A stretch of 64,000 bases of DNA from positions 496,001 through 560,000 of the forward strand of contig JAPQWV010000300.1 of assembly GCA_027422505.1 (NCBI GenBank), in the 5' to 3' direction. The notes under the pieces are model-generated. The model did not search any database. It was not told the origin of the DNA and saw only the letters and a program-made list of their open reading frames with translations. A program made the translations under genes and the position numbers. Source of the DNA: Craterostigma plantagineum. Taxonomy: Eukaryota > Streptophyta > Magnoliopsida > Lamiales > Linderniaceae. Below, piece after piece: positions 37,843 through 48,760 of the stretch (its first letter is position 1; each line of letters begins with the position of its first letter).

Positions 37843-37956
37843 ATATAATATATATAATACATATATATATTCATTTTGATTTATGGATTAGTGATGACGT
37901 TTTTTATTCGTCGTGTTTTTGTTTTCGCAGCTTATGGCAACTGTGTATATACGTGA
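37457..37956 (+). CDS. Secreted X8-domain (CBM43) protein
   Basis: Two exons, 37457-37775 and 37931-37956 (GTAAGT donor, TTCGCAG acceptor), encode 114 residues. An N-terminal signal peptide (ISIAYAIIVLLALTTPTKVNA) precedes an X8 domain starting RYWCIARRNEP. The six-cysteine pattern is complete: YWC, YACG, VDC, GGSCFEP, NFC, and GNCVYT from exon 2. The motifs DCTAIKPGGSC and HASYALDSVY are characteristic. X8 domains bind beta-1,3-glucan (callose); related proteins act in cell walls, often at plasmodesmata. There is no C-terminal GPI-signal-like extension here, so it is probably a small secreted protein. The 155-bp intron contains an (AT)n run (about 37801-37870). Confidence 0.9.
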
Positions 37957-39264
37957 CCATGAGGCCAACAAGTTAGGGTGTCACGTGAGAAGGAAAAAAT
38001 AATGATTATTATGTAACGTTAATAATCAAATATCGTTTTACCCAAATTCTGGAGTTGTACTCAACGGATTTATTGATAACTCATGAATGCAGTATTTTGC
38101 TTTTATAATGTCTTTTTCTTTTTTTTTTTTTTTTTTTGCCTTTAGTGACATTAGCTTAATTTCCCAATTACTAGTAGCCAAATATGAAGTTTAATTTAAT
38201 TGACATAAAAAAAATATATCTACAACTCCAAAGAAATGAAATTTAATTTCAGGATTATTAATAATAATTAGGAAAAATTGATACTAATAATCCAACCTAT
38301 GACTCATCCACTTAAAATAATCCCAACTATGATTTATTACGGAAAAATATCAACTACATAAATAGTCTTACCAACATGAACCCAAGTGACTGACTTGTTT
38401 AGTAGGGAAATTTATATTTTTTAATCATAATTACATAGATACTAATACTTTCATACAATGAAAACTTCATTTCAAAATAAATTCATAAATCATTTTTTAA
38501 GGGAATTCTATATAGCTGCATGATGGTTAAGGTAAACTATGAATGTTACTATTTAGATATTTTAGGAAAACATAATTGAAAAAAAAAAACAAAATGAAAA
38601 AGTTAGTCTTTTAACTAGATGACATGTGTCATAGGTGACCTGAGTTCACAACAAATTTAATAATATCTAAAATATTAGATAATATTATCATATGCCAAAT
38701 TTAAATCAATATACAATCTATACGAATATTTCATATTCAATCAAATTGAATACTTCATAGTTGTATTCATATTCGGAATTTATTCGATCAGAAAAAAATA
38801 AACTTATTATGATTACTATTCGAAATATTCGAATTTGAATATCAAATTTTCGAATCAAATCTTCGAAAAAAATTTCATTTTTTTTAGCAACCTAATGGAG
38901 TAATAGTAGCTTCGCATGTTGCATATGTAGGCCTAAATTAGAGACTGTTTACCAAATACGATATTTTAGTTAAAAACGGTCCTTACCATATACTCCTATA
39001 TGGAATTACGGTTTTAACTCACGACGCGTATATTTACCGTTGGTAGTAAAGGATCTCTCCCGCCTTAAAATAAGGAACCAAAAAGTTTTTTTTTAACGCG
39101 TACCCACACTACATATCACAAAATCATAATCATTCATCACCTTCACTCCTCCTTTATTCGCTCTCAATCAACATATATTTTCCAACGATTGACTTACAAG
39201 AAAGATTCAGAAGAAATAAAAAGGATTTTCGTCTTCAATTGTTGGTATATTTGGTAATAAACAA
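37957..39264. other. Intergenic DNA and RING copy 1 promoter
   Basis: AT-rich, no gene. From about 38900 it aligns with the upstream region of RING copy 2 (about 55555 onward), including the block CACGACGCGTATATTTACCG. Confidence 0.5.
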
Positions 39265-39705
39265 ATGGCTTCTGTTGCTGCTCGACAAAGTCTAAACCCT
39301 TCGGCGGAACCTTTCCTTCCTGATATTAGAGAAAGAATTCTGATGATCCGTCATCTTCATAATCATTACGACAACAGTACCATGATCTTCGAAAGAGAAG
39401 AAATAACAGCGCAAGAAAGTCGACTTTATTCAGAGCAAATAGCAAGAAGAAGAACAAGAAGAAACGAAAGCTGCTTATCCAAAGAAGAATTAGAGAGGTG
39501 CGTCGAGTTGAAGAAGATTGCGCCCGGCGAGAGTTTATGTGCAATTTGTCAAGACGACCTAACGCTTGAAGGCGAAGATGGTCTGAAGAAAATTGGGGTT
39601 TTATCGCCTTGTCGACACGAATTTCACCACGATTGCATGGCGAAATGGCTATTAGAGTACAGAAATTTGTGTCCTCTTCGCAAGGCAGAACCTCGTCCAT
39701 TTTAA
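39265..39705 (+). CDS. RING-H2-like protein, copy 1 (last zinc ligand lost)
   Basis: Single exon, 146 codons, start ATG at the position equivalent to copy 2. A charged coiled segment (EQIARRRTRRNESCLSKEELERC) precedes the C-terminal RING: CAICQDD, CRHEFHHDC, then CPLRKAE. In RING-H2 proteins the final pair is CxxC; here the last cysteine is arginine (CGC for TGC), whereas copy 2 has CPLCKAK. Ubiquitin-ligase activity is therefore doubtful. The promoter also lacks the TATA sequence found in copy 2. The frame is still open, so it may be recently degenerate. A young copia sits 139 bp downstream of the stop. Confidence 0.85.
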   Translation: MASVAARQSLNPSAEPFLPDIRERILMIRHLHNHYDNSTMIFEREEITAQESRLYSEQIARRRTRRNESCLSKEELERCVELKKIAPGESLCAICQDDLTLEGEDGLKKIGVLSPCRHEFHHDCMAKWLLEYRNLCPLRKAEPRPF

Positions 39706-39843
39706 TATTTCTACCTTTTGTTTGATTTGAGATATTGATACGATAATAGTCAAAGTATAGTATATGTTAGACTTGCTCAAGCTTGTTATCTTAGCTTGTA
39801 ATGTAATTTGCTAATCATCATCTTTGTTATTAGTACACATCCA

Positions 39844-40171
39844 TGTTAAATAAAGATAATTTACCATCTTGACTAAAGCCTTGGACAAATAAGAGAAAAG
39901 TCATCAACTACCCAAGACTATTATCATATATGGACAAGAGAGGATCAGTACGCATGATCTGATCTTGATATAATCTAAGATTTGGCAACTATTGTGTGCG
40001 ATTTGTCTTTTGTTTGTTTCTTAGGTATTCAGCTATATATACCTCTATGTAATCGATCAAAGGAAGGAGTAAGAAAAATAATTAAAACCATCGTGCATGC
40101 ATGCGATATATTCCATCACTGAATAGCATAACTTCTGTAACATCTTTTCTGCCCAAATAAAATTCCCAACA
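39844..40171 (+). repeat. 5' LTR of young copia
   Basis: 328 bp with a TATATATA core-promoter candidate at 40034-40041. No difference from the 3' LTR was found by eye. Confidence 0.95.
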
Positions 40172-40191
40172 ACTTTGGTATCAGAGCCACG

Positions 40192-43100
40192 ATGACGTCA
40201 ATACCGTCGTTATTCCAATATTCTCCAAGTCAAGTGCCGATCTTCGAAGGGGAGCACTATGATTATTGGAGTAACCAAATGCAAACCTTCCTTATCTCGT
40301 TGGATCTTTGGGAAGTGATCGACAACGAAGAACCAACCCAAGACGAGAGCGAGTCCGACGAAGAAGATGAGGTTGAAACCTCTAAAACCACCAAAACCAC
40401 CAAAGAAGACGACGCTGAAACCATCAAAGCACAAAAGGAGTTGAATAAGAAGGATGCCATGGTGCTACGATACATTCAACAAGGCGTTGGAAGATCCATT
40501 TTTCCTCGTATCTTTGGTGTTAAAAAGGCGAAAGATGCGTGGAATATTTTGAAGCAAGAGTTTCAAGAAACTAAAAAAACAATCACCTTGAAGCTACAAT
40601 CTCTATGGCGAGATTTTGACAATCTCAAGATGGACGAAAGAGAGACCGTTCGTGATTTCTCTTCTCGGACAACGGAGATCGTAAACCAAATCAGAAGTTG
40701 TGGCGACAAGATCTCAGACAAAAGAGTCGTGGAGAAGGTGTTGCGGTGTCTTCCTCCAAAGTTTGATCATGTGGCTGCCGCCATTGAGGAGTCGAAGGAC
40801 TTATCCAAGATGACCATATACGAGTTGACGGGGTCGCTTCTTGCGCATGAGCAAAGAATCAATCGGTCGATCAATCAATCAACCGAACTCGCTTTCCAAT
40901 CCAAACAAGCGAGCCGGAAGGAGTACTCCAAGGGCCGCCAAAATCAGAAGAATAAAAATTGGAAAGGAAAGCCATCTCAAAAATTCGGCGAAAAATCTTC
41001 CAAGTGTATCATCTGCAAGAAGACGAACCATGAATCTAAAGATTGCTACTTTAGATGCAAAAGATGCAAAATTCCAAACCATTCGCAAAAGGATTGTTGG
41101 CATCAAAAATCTGAAGAAAAAGAAGACGCAAAGTTCTCCGAGCAGCCGAGCGAAGAAACCCTCTTCTACTCAAGTAACGGTGGCGAATCAAATAGTATGT
41201 GGTATTTAGACAGCGGGTGCAGCAACCACATGACGGGCAACCGTGATTTTTTTATTGATCTAAACTCGAGAGTCACTTCTCAAATCATTCTCGGGGACGG
41301 ATCTCAAAGAAGCGCTGAAGGAAAAGGAACGATCGCTGTTCAGACGAAGAACAGAGAAAGGAAGTTCATTTCGGACGTGCTTTACGTGCCGAATCTATCT
41401 CACAATCTTCTCAGCGTTGGCCAACTTATTCAGAAGGATTTCTCGGTGCACTTTGATAACGGGAAATGCCAAATTGTTGAGAAGAAGAAGAACGTCGTCG
41501 TCGCAAACATCGAAATGAAGAATAAAATATTTCCTTTTACGATGCCGCTCAACCACAACCATGCGCTGAAGGCAGAAAATTCAGATTTGTCACGCTTATG
41601 GCACTTACGGTACGGCCATCTAAATGAGGAGGCGCTTCATCTCTTGAAGGCGAAAAATATGGTTATAGGACTTCCTAATATTCAGAAGTCGAGCCATGTG
41701 TGTGAAGGTTGCATCTACGGGAAAATGCACAAGCTTTCTTTTCCAAAGACTTCTTGGCGAGCCAAAGCACCGTTGGAGCTAATTCACTCAGATATATGTG
41801 GTCCGATGCAAACACCCACACCGGGAAACAAGAGGTACTTTATTCTCTTCATCGACGATTATACGCGGATGATATGGATTTATTTTCTCGGTCAAAAGTC
41901 GGAGGTGTTTTCTACCTTCCTCCGGTTCAAGGCACTTGTCGAAAGACAAAGTGGTCTTCTTATAAAAGCGCTAAGGACAGATCGAGGAGGAGAATATCTC
42001 TACACTCCATTCTTGGAATATTGTAAAGAAAATGGAATTAAAACACAACTCACGGTGAGTCGAACGCCACAACAAAATGGTGTCGCCGAAAGAAAAAACC
42101 GAACAATTGTTGAAATGGCTAGGAGCATGTTGAAAGGGAAAGGCGTTCCAAACCAATATTGGGCCGAAGCAGTCTACTCGGCTGCCCATATTCTCAACCG
42201 ATCACCTACGAAAGCTGTCCAAGATAAAACTCCGTACGAGGCATGGTACGACCAAAAGCCGAGAGTCGATCATCTTCGAGTCTTCGGCAGTGTGGCTTTC
42301 GCTCATATTCCTTCTCAAGGTCGCGGGAAATTCGACGAGAAAGGTCAGAAGCTTCTCTTTATCGGCTACAGTGATGAGTCCAAAGGATATCGTCTATTGG
42401 ACCCAACAACAAATAAAATCATATTGTCGCGAGATGTTATTTTTGATGAAAATGCAGTTTGGGACTGGAAAGTAAAATCGGTGGATCAAATAACTTATCT
42501 TAATCCATCATCATCTCAAACTTCTCCGGTGGATCAGAATGTCGAGGAAAACTCGACTCCCCCTTCAAGTCAAGAAGACAACGACGACGACGAAAGCCCT
42601 CCACGGAAAACACGCTCGATTCAAGAACTTTACAAAAACACTGAAGTGATGCTATTTTCCAGCGAGCCTCAAACTTTTGAAGAAGCATCGAAAGAAGAAT
42701 GCTGGACAAAAGCGATGGACGAGGAATTCTCTACCATCGAAAAGAACAAAACATGGGAGCTCGTCGACCTACCGAAAGGAAAGAAAACCATTGGGCTGAA
42801 ATGGATCTACAAGATCAAGTATAACGAGAAAGGCGCAATCCAAAAATATAAAGCTCGGCTCGTTGCTAAAGGCTACTCTCAAAAGTATGGAGTCGACTTC
42901 ACCGAAACATTTGCGCCCGTGGCCCGGATTGAGACTATTCGAACAGTTCTTGCCTTAGCCGCCCAACACGAGGTAACTGTTTATCAACTTGATGTAAAAT
43001 CAGCATTTCTAAATGGTGAAATCAAGGAGGAGGTATTTGTCGAGCAACCCGAAGGATATAAAGTTGAAGGCCACGAAGCGAAGGTCTATAGATTGAAAAA

Positions 43101-44220
43101 GGCTCTGTATGGGTTAAAACAAGCGCCACGCGCTTGGAATAGCAAAATAAATGGCTATTTTATTGAATTAGGTTTCAACCGAAGCCCAAGCGAATCATCA
43201 CTTAATGTGAAAAACTCAGGTGATGACTTTCTAGTTATTTGCCTTTATGTTGATGACTTGATTTATTTTGGGACTAATCAAACCATGGTGGATGAATTCA
43301 AGAAGAACATGATGAAGAATTTTGAAATGACGGACTTAGGAAAAATGCAATATTTTCTTGGGATTCAAGTGAAGCAAAGGCCGGGAAGAATTTTTCTATC
43401 TCAAGAAAAATACATCGACGATCTTCTCAAGAAATTCCGCATGAGCGACTGCAAGCCACTGTCAACCCCGATGGCTCTAAACGAAAAACTTCAAATTCAT
43501 GATGATGCTGAAAAGGCTGATGAGAATCTTTATCGGAAGATGATCGGTTCGCTGCTCTATCTCAACACTAGACCGGACATCACCTATTCGGTTAGTCTCT
43601 TATCTCGTTTCATGAACGAACCAAGTAAAATTCATTTCGTTGCCGCAAAACGTATATTGAGGTACTTAAAAGGGACCAAAACTCTTGGCATCGAATTTAA
43701 AAAGGAGGAAAATTTTCATCTGGTCGGTTATAGCGATAGTGATTGGGCCGGTTCGGTGGATGATCGAAAAAGTACTTCCGGCTATATTTTCTGTCTTGGT
43801 TCTAATATAATATCATGGAGCTCAAGAAAGCAAAAATCAGTTGCATTATCATCTTCGGAGGCCGAATATATTGCTGCTACTGACGCCGCTTGCGAAGCAA
43901 TTTGGCTTAGAAGAATTTTGAAAGATTTAAAGTTCGAGCAGAAAGAACCAACCACGATTCACTGTGATAATATGTCAGCTATCGCGATGACGAAAAATCC
44001 CGTGTTTCATGCAAGAAGCAAGCACATCGAGCTTCGTCATCATTTCATTCGAGAGTTAGTGACTCTAGGAGAAATTCGCATGGAATTTGTCAATACAAAT
44101 GACCAACCAGCAGACATGCTAACCAAGGCGATAACAACCGAAAAGTTCGAGAAGTTCAAGAATCAAGTCAAGATTGCAAATTACGTGGGGGTGTTAAATA
44201 AAGATAATTTACCATCTTGA
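40192..44220 (+). CDS. Copia gag-pol polyprotein, full length
   Basis: One ORF of 1342 codons, the normal size for plant copia. Gag occupies about 1-270. Two CCHC zinc knuckles follow at residues 272-285 (CIICKKTNHESKDC) and 289-302 (CKRCKIPNHSQKDC). The aspartic protease DSG is at 340-342 and the pre-integrase WHLRYGHL near 470. Integrase includes HSDICGP near 532, FIDDYTR, the catalytic RTDRGGEY, and AERKNRT. RT includes LKWIYKIKY, QLDVKSAFLNG and the active-site YVDD at 1019-1022. RNase H includes YSDSDWAG, SSSEAEYIAA and HARSKHIELRHHFIREL. It supplies capsid, cleavage, reverse transcription and integration functions. The stop lies 29 bp inside the 3' LTR. All visible catalytic motifs are present. 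Confidence 0.96.
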   Translation: MTSIPSLFQYSPSQVPIFEGEHYDYWSNQMQTFLISLDLWEVIDNEEPTQDESESDEEDEVETSKTTKTTKEDDAETIKAQKELNKKDAMVLRYIQQGVGRSIFPRIFGVKKAKDAWNILKQEFQETKKTITLKLQSLWRDFDNLKMDERETVRDFSSRTTEIVNQIRSCGDKISDKRVVEKVLRCLPPKFDHVAAAIEESKDLSKMTIYELTGSLLAHEQRINRSINQSTELAFQSKQASRKEYSKGRQNQKNKNWKGKPSQKFGEKSSKCIICKKTNHESKDCYFRCKRCKIPNHSQKDCWHQKSEEKEDAKFSEQPSEETLFYSSNGGESNSMWYLDSGCSNHMTGNRDFFIDLNSRVTSQIILGDGSQRSAEGKGTIAVQTKNRERKFISDVLYVPNLSHNLLSVGQLIQKDFSVHFDNGKCQIVEKKKNVVVANIEMKNKIFPFTMPLNHNHALKAENSDLSRLWHLRYGHLNEEALHLLKAKNMVIGLPNIQKSSHVCEGCIYGKMHKLSFPKTSWRAKAPLELIHSDICGPMQTPTPGNKRYFILFIDDYTRMIWIYFLGQKSEVFSTFLRFKALVERQSGLLIKALRTDRGGEYLYTPFLEYCKENGIKTQLTVSRTPQQNGVAERKNRTIVEMARSMLKGKGVPNQYWAEAVYSAAHILNRSPTKAVQDKTPYEAWYDQKPRVDHLRVFGSVAFAHIPSQGRGKFDEKGQKLLFIGYSDESKGYRLLDPTTNKIILSRDVIFDENAVWDWKVKSVDQITYLNPSSSQTSPVDQNVEENSTPPSSQEDNDDDESPPRKTRSIQELYKNTEVMLFSSEPQTFEEASKEECWTKAMDEEFSTIEKNKTWELVDLPKGKKTIGLKWIYKIKYNEKGAIQKYKARLVAKGYSQKYGVDFTETFAPVARIETIRTVLALAAQHEVTVYQLDVKSAFLNGEIKEEVFVEQPEGYKVEGHEAKVYRLKKALYGLKQAPRAWNSKINGYFIELGFNRSPSESSLNVKNSGDDFLVICLYVDDLIYFGTNQTMVDEFKKNMMKNFEMTDLGKMQYFLGIQVKQRPGRIFLSQEKYIDDLLKKFRMSDCKPLSTPMALNEKLQIHDDAEKADENLYRKMIGSLLYLNTRPDITYSVSLLSRFMNEPSKIHFVAAKRILRYLKGTKTLGIEFKKEENFHLVGYSDSDWAGSVDDRKSTSGYIFCLGSNIISWSSRKQKSVALSSSEAEYIAATDAACEAIWLRRILKDLKFEQKEPTTIHCDNMSAIAMTKNPVFHARSKHIELRHHFIRELVTLGEIRMEFVNTNDQPADMLTKAITTEKFEKFKNQVKIANYVGVLNKDNLPS

Positions 44221-44519
44221 CTAAAGCCTTGGACAAATAAGAGAAAAGTCATCAACTACCCAAGACTATTATCATATATGGACAAGAGAGGATCAGTACG
44301 CATGATCTGATCTTGATATAATCTAAGATTTGGCAACTATTGTGTGCGATTTGTCTTTTGTTTGTTTCTTAGGTATTCAGCTATATATACCTCTATGTAA
44401 TCGATCAAAGGAAGGAGTAAGAAAAATAATTAAAACCATCGTGCATGCATGCGATATATTCCATCACTGAATAGCATAACTTCTGTAACATCTTTTCTGC
44501 CCAAATAAAATTCCCAACA
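44192..44519 (+). repeat. 3' LTR of young copia
   Basis: 328 bp, apparently identical to the 5' LTR; contains the gag-pol stop codon. Confidence 0.95.
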
Positions 44520-44689
44520 ATCCATATTTCTTTAGCTGCAAAATAAGAGCAAAATCATCTCTGGAAAAGCCTTGTTGTTGACGTATTTCTTTAATCGAAA
44601 CAAGTATCTAAAGAAAAAAAAACAGCAGTAAATTCAATGAAGTATTATCTTAAATAATATGTAAAGGCATACTGATAATAAACGAATTT

Positions 44690-46966
44690 ATGCTACCTTT
44701 CAATTGGATACATCCATCGATATTGTACAGGCCCTCCTAAAATTGGCTCTCGTGCAAGATGACTAGGCAAATGTATCATAACATCAAAACACGATGGAGG
44801 AAAAATCCTTTCTAACTTGCATAAGGTCAAAGCAATTCCATCTTGAAGATGCTCCAATTCCATTTTATTGAATGTCGTTTAGCAAAGTTTTCTGAAGAAA
44901 TTACTAACTTCGTGTAATGCCTCACATAGTTATCATTCAGCAAACCACGCAACTGAAATCGGCAACAATTGGTGCAGGATAATGTGACAATCATGTGTTT
45001 TCAGACCTGTAATTCTGCAGCTTGTAGAATTAATGCGCTTCGACAAATTTGCAGCATAGCCGTCGGGGAATTTCACTGAAGCTAAAAATGCACATAACAT
45101 TTTTCTTTCAGCCACAGATAATGTATATCATGCAAGAGGAACCACATAAGAATTCCCTACGAGTTTTGGGTGTAGCTGATGCCTTATCCCTAATGGTTGT
45201 AAATCAAACTGAGCACCAATATTATCTTTCGATTTCTCCTTAAGATCTAATAATGTGCCGATGATGTTATCAAACAACATTTTCTCTATATGCATAACAT
45301 CCAAGTTATGTCGCAATCTGGGGGTTCTCCAATATGGCAACCTAAAAAAGATGCTATATTTTCTCCAATTTAGCTCCTCGTCGCGCTTTCTCTTCTTGGT
45401 TGCGTCTTTCCAAATGCACTTGAATGTACATAACTTAATTGCTCAACCACTGTCTCCTGTCAAAGGAACAGGCTTATATTGATGTTCTTTCATTCCATCA
45501 AAAGCACTTTTGACATCACGCTATTTATGATCCCGAGGCAAAAACCGACGATGGCCCATGTAGCAAACTTTTTTTCCGTTCTTTAACCAAAAGCTGCATG
45601 TTTCTTTGTTGCATACCGGACATGCTAAATACCTCTTTAGTGCTCCAGCCAGACCATTCCATAAGCTGGAAAGTCATTTATAGTCCACAACAGGCTGCTC
45701 GTAGACGAAACTTAGTACCAATAAAGGCATCGTGTGTCTCCACGCCGCGGTCCCATAGATCCATTAATTCATCAATTAATGGTTCCAAACACACATCTAT
45801 GTCGTTTCCTGGAGATGTTGGACCCTGTATAAGCATTGACAAGATGAAAAATGGGGCTTTCAAACATTTCCACGGGGGCAAATTGTACGACAAAAGAACA
45901 ACTGGCCAAGTGCTGTGGCATAAGCTCATGTTTGAGAAAGGATTAAAACCATCAGTTGCTAAACCAAGTCTAACATTACGGGGATCCTGAGCAAATGAGT
46001 TGTGTTTCTTGTCAAACTCTTTCCATTCATCTGCATCAGCTGGATGCCTGAACTCTCCATCGTTTTTGCATTTTTCCTTATGCCATCTCATATCTTCGGC
46101 TGTTCTTTTAGATATAAACAACCTCTGTAATCTTGGCTTTAAAGGAAAATAATGTAAAACCTTTTGCGGTTTTGACGTTTTTTTCCACCGTTTTGGTCAT
46201 GACCACTGTCACTAAACTTAAAGCGAGACGCTGAGCATGTTGGACACTTATCCGCATTTTCGTAGTCCTCCCTGAACAGCACGCAATTGTCCACACAAGC
46301 GTGAATTTTTTCATAATTCAGCCCAAGGTCCTGTATTGTCTTTTTAACCTCATAATACGAGCAAGGGAGTGTCTCACCATTTGGCAGCGCCTTCTTTAAC
46401 ACTTCAAGTAACATTGAAAATGACTTGTTGGTCCATCTGCTAAGAGTCAAAAGAAATGATAACTTTGAAAAATTTTCACATCCTGGATAAAGCTCTTTAT
46501 CAGCATCTTTCAGAATCTCATAAATTTATCGAATTCCCATTTTGGCACAGCACTTTCATCTCTCGCAGGCTCACGTCCTTCCCAAGCATTCGTTGTTGCT
46601 GCTGTATAGCAATCTTATAGCATGCTTTGCATGTCAGGACAATTCTGAGTGTCATTCCTATTTAAGTCGTTGGACTCATGCTCGTCGCTGCTTTCTTCAT
46701 CGGTATCAAACTCTCAATATCAGACTCATCATACTCGTCACCATGAAGAATCCAAGGGTCGTAGTCTCGAATTATGCCATACTGTAGCTAATCAGCTTCA
46801 ACGTCAGATCGACTTTGAAAGCACACATTTTGTTGCATCTCTTACAAGGACATCTAATTTCTTTTTCCCACTCCAACGGAAGAATATGCAAAACCAAGAA
46901 CTGTTGAACTCCATTTTCATACTCTGCGCATGCTCTGTTCGCAAGTTTCATCCAACTTTTATCCAT
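44690..46966 (-). pseudogene. CACTA tnp2-like transposase, degenerate
   Basis: On the complement, in order: transposase-associated domain (KSWMKLANR ... RCPCKRCNK, about 46840-46966), NKSFSMLLEVLKKALPNGE ... LPCSYYEVKK (46139-46450), RHPADADEWKEFDKKH ... VRLGLATDGFNPF and MLIQGPTSPGNDIDVCLEPLIDEL (45678-46121), LRHNLDVMHIEKMLFDN (45128-45340), GLKTHDCHIILHQLLP (44933-45115). A final stretch toward 44690 reads as GGPVQYRWMYPIER. These are the standard blocks of plant tnp2 transposases. Frame changes between blocks show that it is inactive. It is cut short on its 3' side. Confidence 0.87.
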
Positions 46967-48059
46967 TTCAACTTCCTGTTCATATATACGAAATTGAAGA
47001 TTTAAAACTCTACTAAGATAAAATATAAATTAAGGAAGAGTGGAAAGACTCATGCAATAAACTATAACTTATAATAGTTTCTAGGTGGAAATTATACGGT
47101 TAAATTGTTTTTCATCAATTTAGCAAAATATTCCAACACTTGGAAGCTTAACCATAAAAGAATTTCAGAATGCTCTAGTTGACACCAAGTCGACAAGTAT
47201 TACGGAAAATATCAGTTTACAGCAGTTTATAAGCACATCTAAGAAAAGAACGTAAAGCACTGCATTTAATAATAAAACGGAGATACAGAAACGATCTATG
47301 CATAAAAAAAAGACATAAAACCCAATTTCAAGATAAAATTAACGCTAACTGCACAAAATTACAATGATCCCATATCATAACACACCAACATTAAACCCAA
47401 TTTTAGTTTCCCATCAAACATCAAAACGATTACGCTGAATTCTTGATTGGAATCTAACCTTGTTCTTAGTCAATCAACACCGAAGCACAGGGGCGAAGTC
47501 GGGCGGAGCGGAACGGCGGACAAAGGCGGTAGAGCGACGGCGGACAACGGGGCGGAGGTCAAGTGGTTGGAGGGTGGACCTTGCGTGTATGTGTGTTGTG
47601 AGTCTGTTTGTGTTCGTATGTGTCTCTGTGCGTTCGTATGTGTGTTGTGTGTGTTTGAGTGTGCGTGGGTTCATGTGTTGTGTGTGTTAATGTGTGTTTC
47701 TTTTTTTTATTAGTGAGATTTTATTGTTATCAATAATTTAATTATATTTTTCGTGCTGATATTGACACAAATATTTATTTTTAGTGATAATGTCATATTG
47801 ACACAAATATTTCTTATTAATCATAAAGTGATGATACTTAATGTTATCATTATTTTGCTTTGCATTAATGACACCAATCTTTCGCTACAATATGTTGCTA
47901 AGGTTTTAATGTCAACGAGTAGTGACGTGAGAAAATATTTGTCACAATTTATCACAATTAGTGACAACGAGTTATGGGGGAACTTTTTTGATGTCACTTT
48001 CTTCTTCAATTAGTGACATCAATTTTTTTTGTCACAATATTTATATCTATAGTGATGGC

Positions 48060-48582
48060 TAGAGCTGTCAAATTGGCGGGGCGGGGCGGGCCGGCCCGCC
48101 GCCCGCCAAAGCCCGCCGTCCGGCGGGGCGGGGCGGGCCGGCCCGCCGTTTGGCGGGCCCTAAAAATAGGAGCCCGCCCCGCCCCGCGGCGGGCCGCGGG
48201 CCCGGCGGGCCAGGCCCGCCCATTTAAAAAAAAACAATTAATATTATTTAATCTAATTTAAAACTTTTAATTTATTAATAATTTATTATTAATTGTTGAA
48301 TTTATTAAAAAAATTAGATAGAAATATGCAATTAATTATTTTTTAATTAATAAGCATGATAATACTTAGATGATTTATTAATTAAATATCTAATTAACTT
48401 AATATTTATTATAGATTTAGTATATATTATATAATATATATAATACCTTAAATTGGCGGGCCGGCCCGCGGCTAGCCCGCCCCGCCCCGCCAAAGCCCGC
48501 GGCCCGCGCGGGCTGGCCCGCTCAGGCCCGCCCTTTAGCGGGCCTAAAAAATTGCAGCCCGCGGGCCGGATTGACAGTACTA
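48060..48582. mobile_element. hAT-like non-autonomous element in CACTA
   Basis: Begins TAGAGCTGTCAAATTGGCGGG and ends GGCCGGATTGACAGTACTA. The exact 8-bp duplication GTGATGGC (48052-48059 and 48583-48590) flanks it. GC-rich GGCGGGCC arrays at both ends surround an AT-rich centre. Same family as the 65-bp element at 28547-28611. Confidence 0.88.
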
Positions 48583-48760
48583 GTGATGGCATATTTCTTG
48601 CCACTAGGAAAGTAGTCACAATAAATAATTTTTTTGTAGTGGACATGTATTCGGAAAATATAACGTATTCTCTTAGGAGTTCAAATAGATGAGAAAAATC
48701 ATCCTAGATAAAATCGTTTACAGTAGTAAGAAAAAGTTGTAAAAATTTCAAAACATGGTG

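Larger units (their letters stand above)
39844..44519 (+). mobile_element. Young, apparently intact Ty1-copia retrotransposon
   Basis: Two 328-bp LTRs (39844-40171 and 44192-44519), TGTTAAAT...CCCAACA, appear identical when read side by side. An exact 5-bp duplication ATCCA (39839-39843 and 44520-44524) flanks it. A primer-binding site TGGTATCAGAGCC lies at 40176-40188 and a polypurine tract GTGGGGG just before the 3' LTR. It encodes one uninterrupted gag-pol. Identical LTRs and an open ORF indicate very recent insertion and possible activity. Confidence 0.96.
44525..48641 (-). mobile_element. CACTA (En/Spm-type) transposon remnant
   Basis: A tnp2-type transposase on the minus strand is followed, at the far (5') side, by the terminal sequence whose complement is CACTACAAAAAAATT (48627-48641), typical of CACTA ends. 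Subterminal GTGACA/TGTCAC-type motifs are frequent from 47700 to 48640. The other terminus is missing: the transposase stops near the young copia's right flank. A TG-rich stretch (47580-47700) and a hAT-like insert (48060-48582) are included. Confidence 0.85.

Noticed and set aside
37801..37976. Tyr/Ile-rich open frame after the X8 exon
   Set aside because: It is the AT repeat in the X8 intron.
47447..47713. Cys/Val-rich open frames
   Set aside because: They arise from a TG-rich low-complexity stretch upstream of the CACTA transposase.
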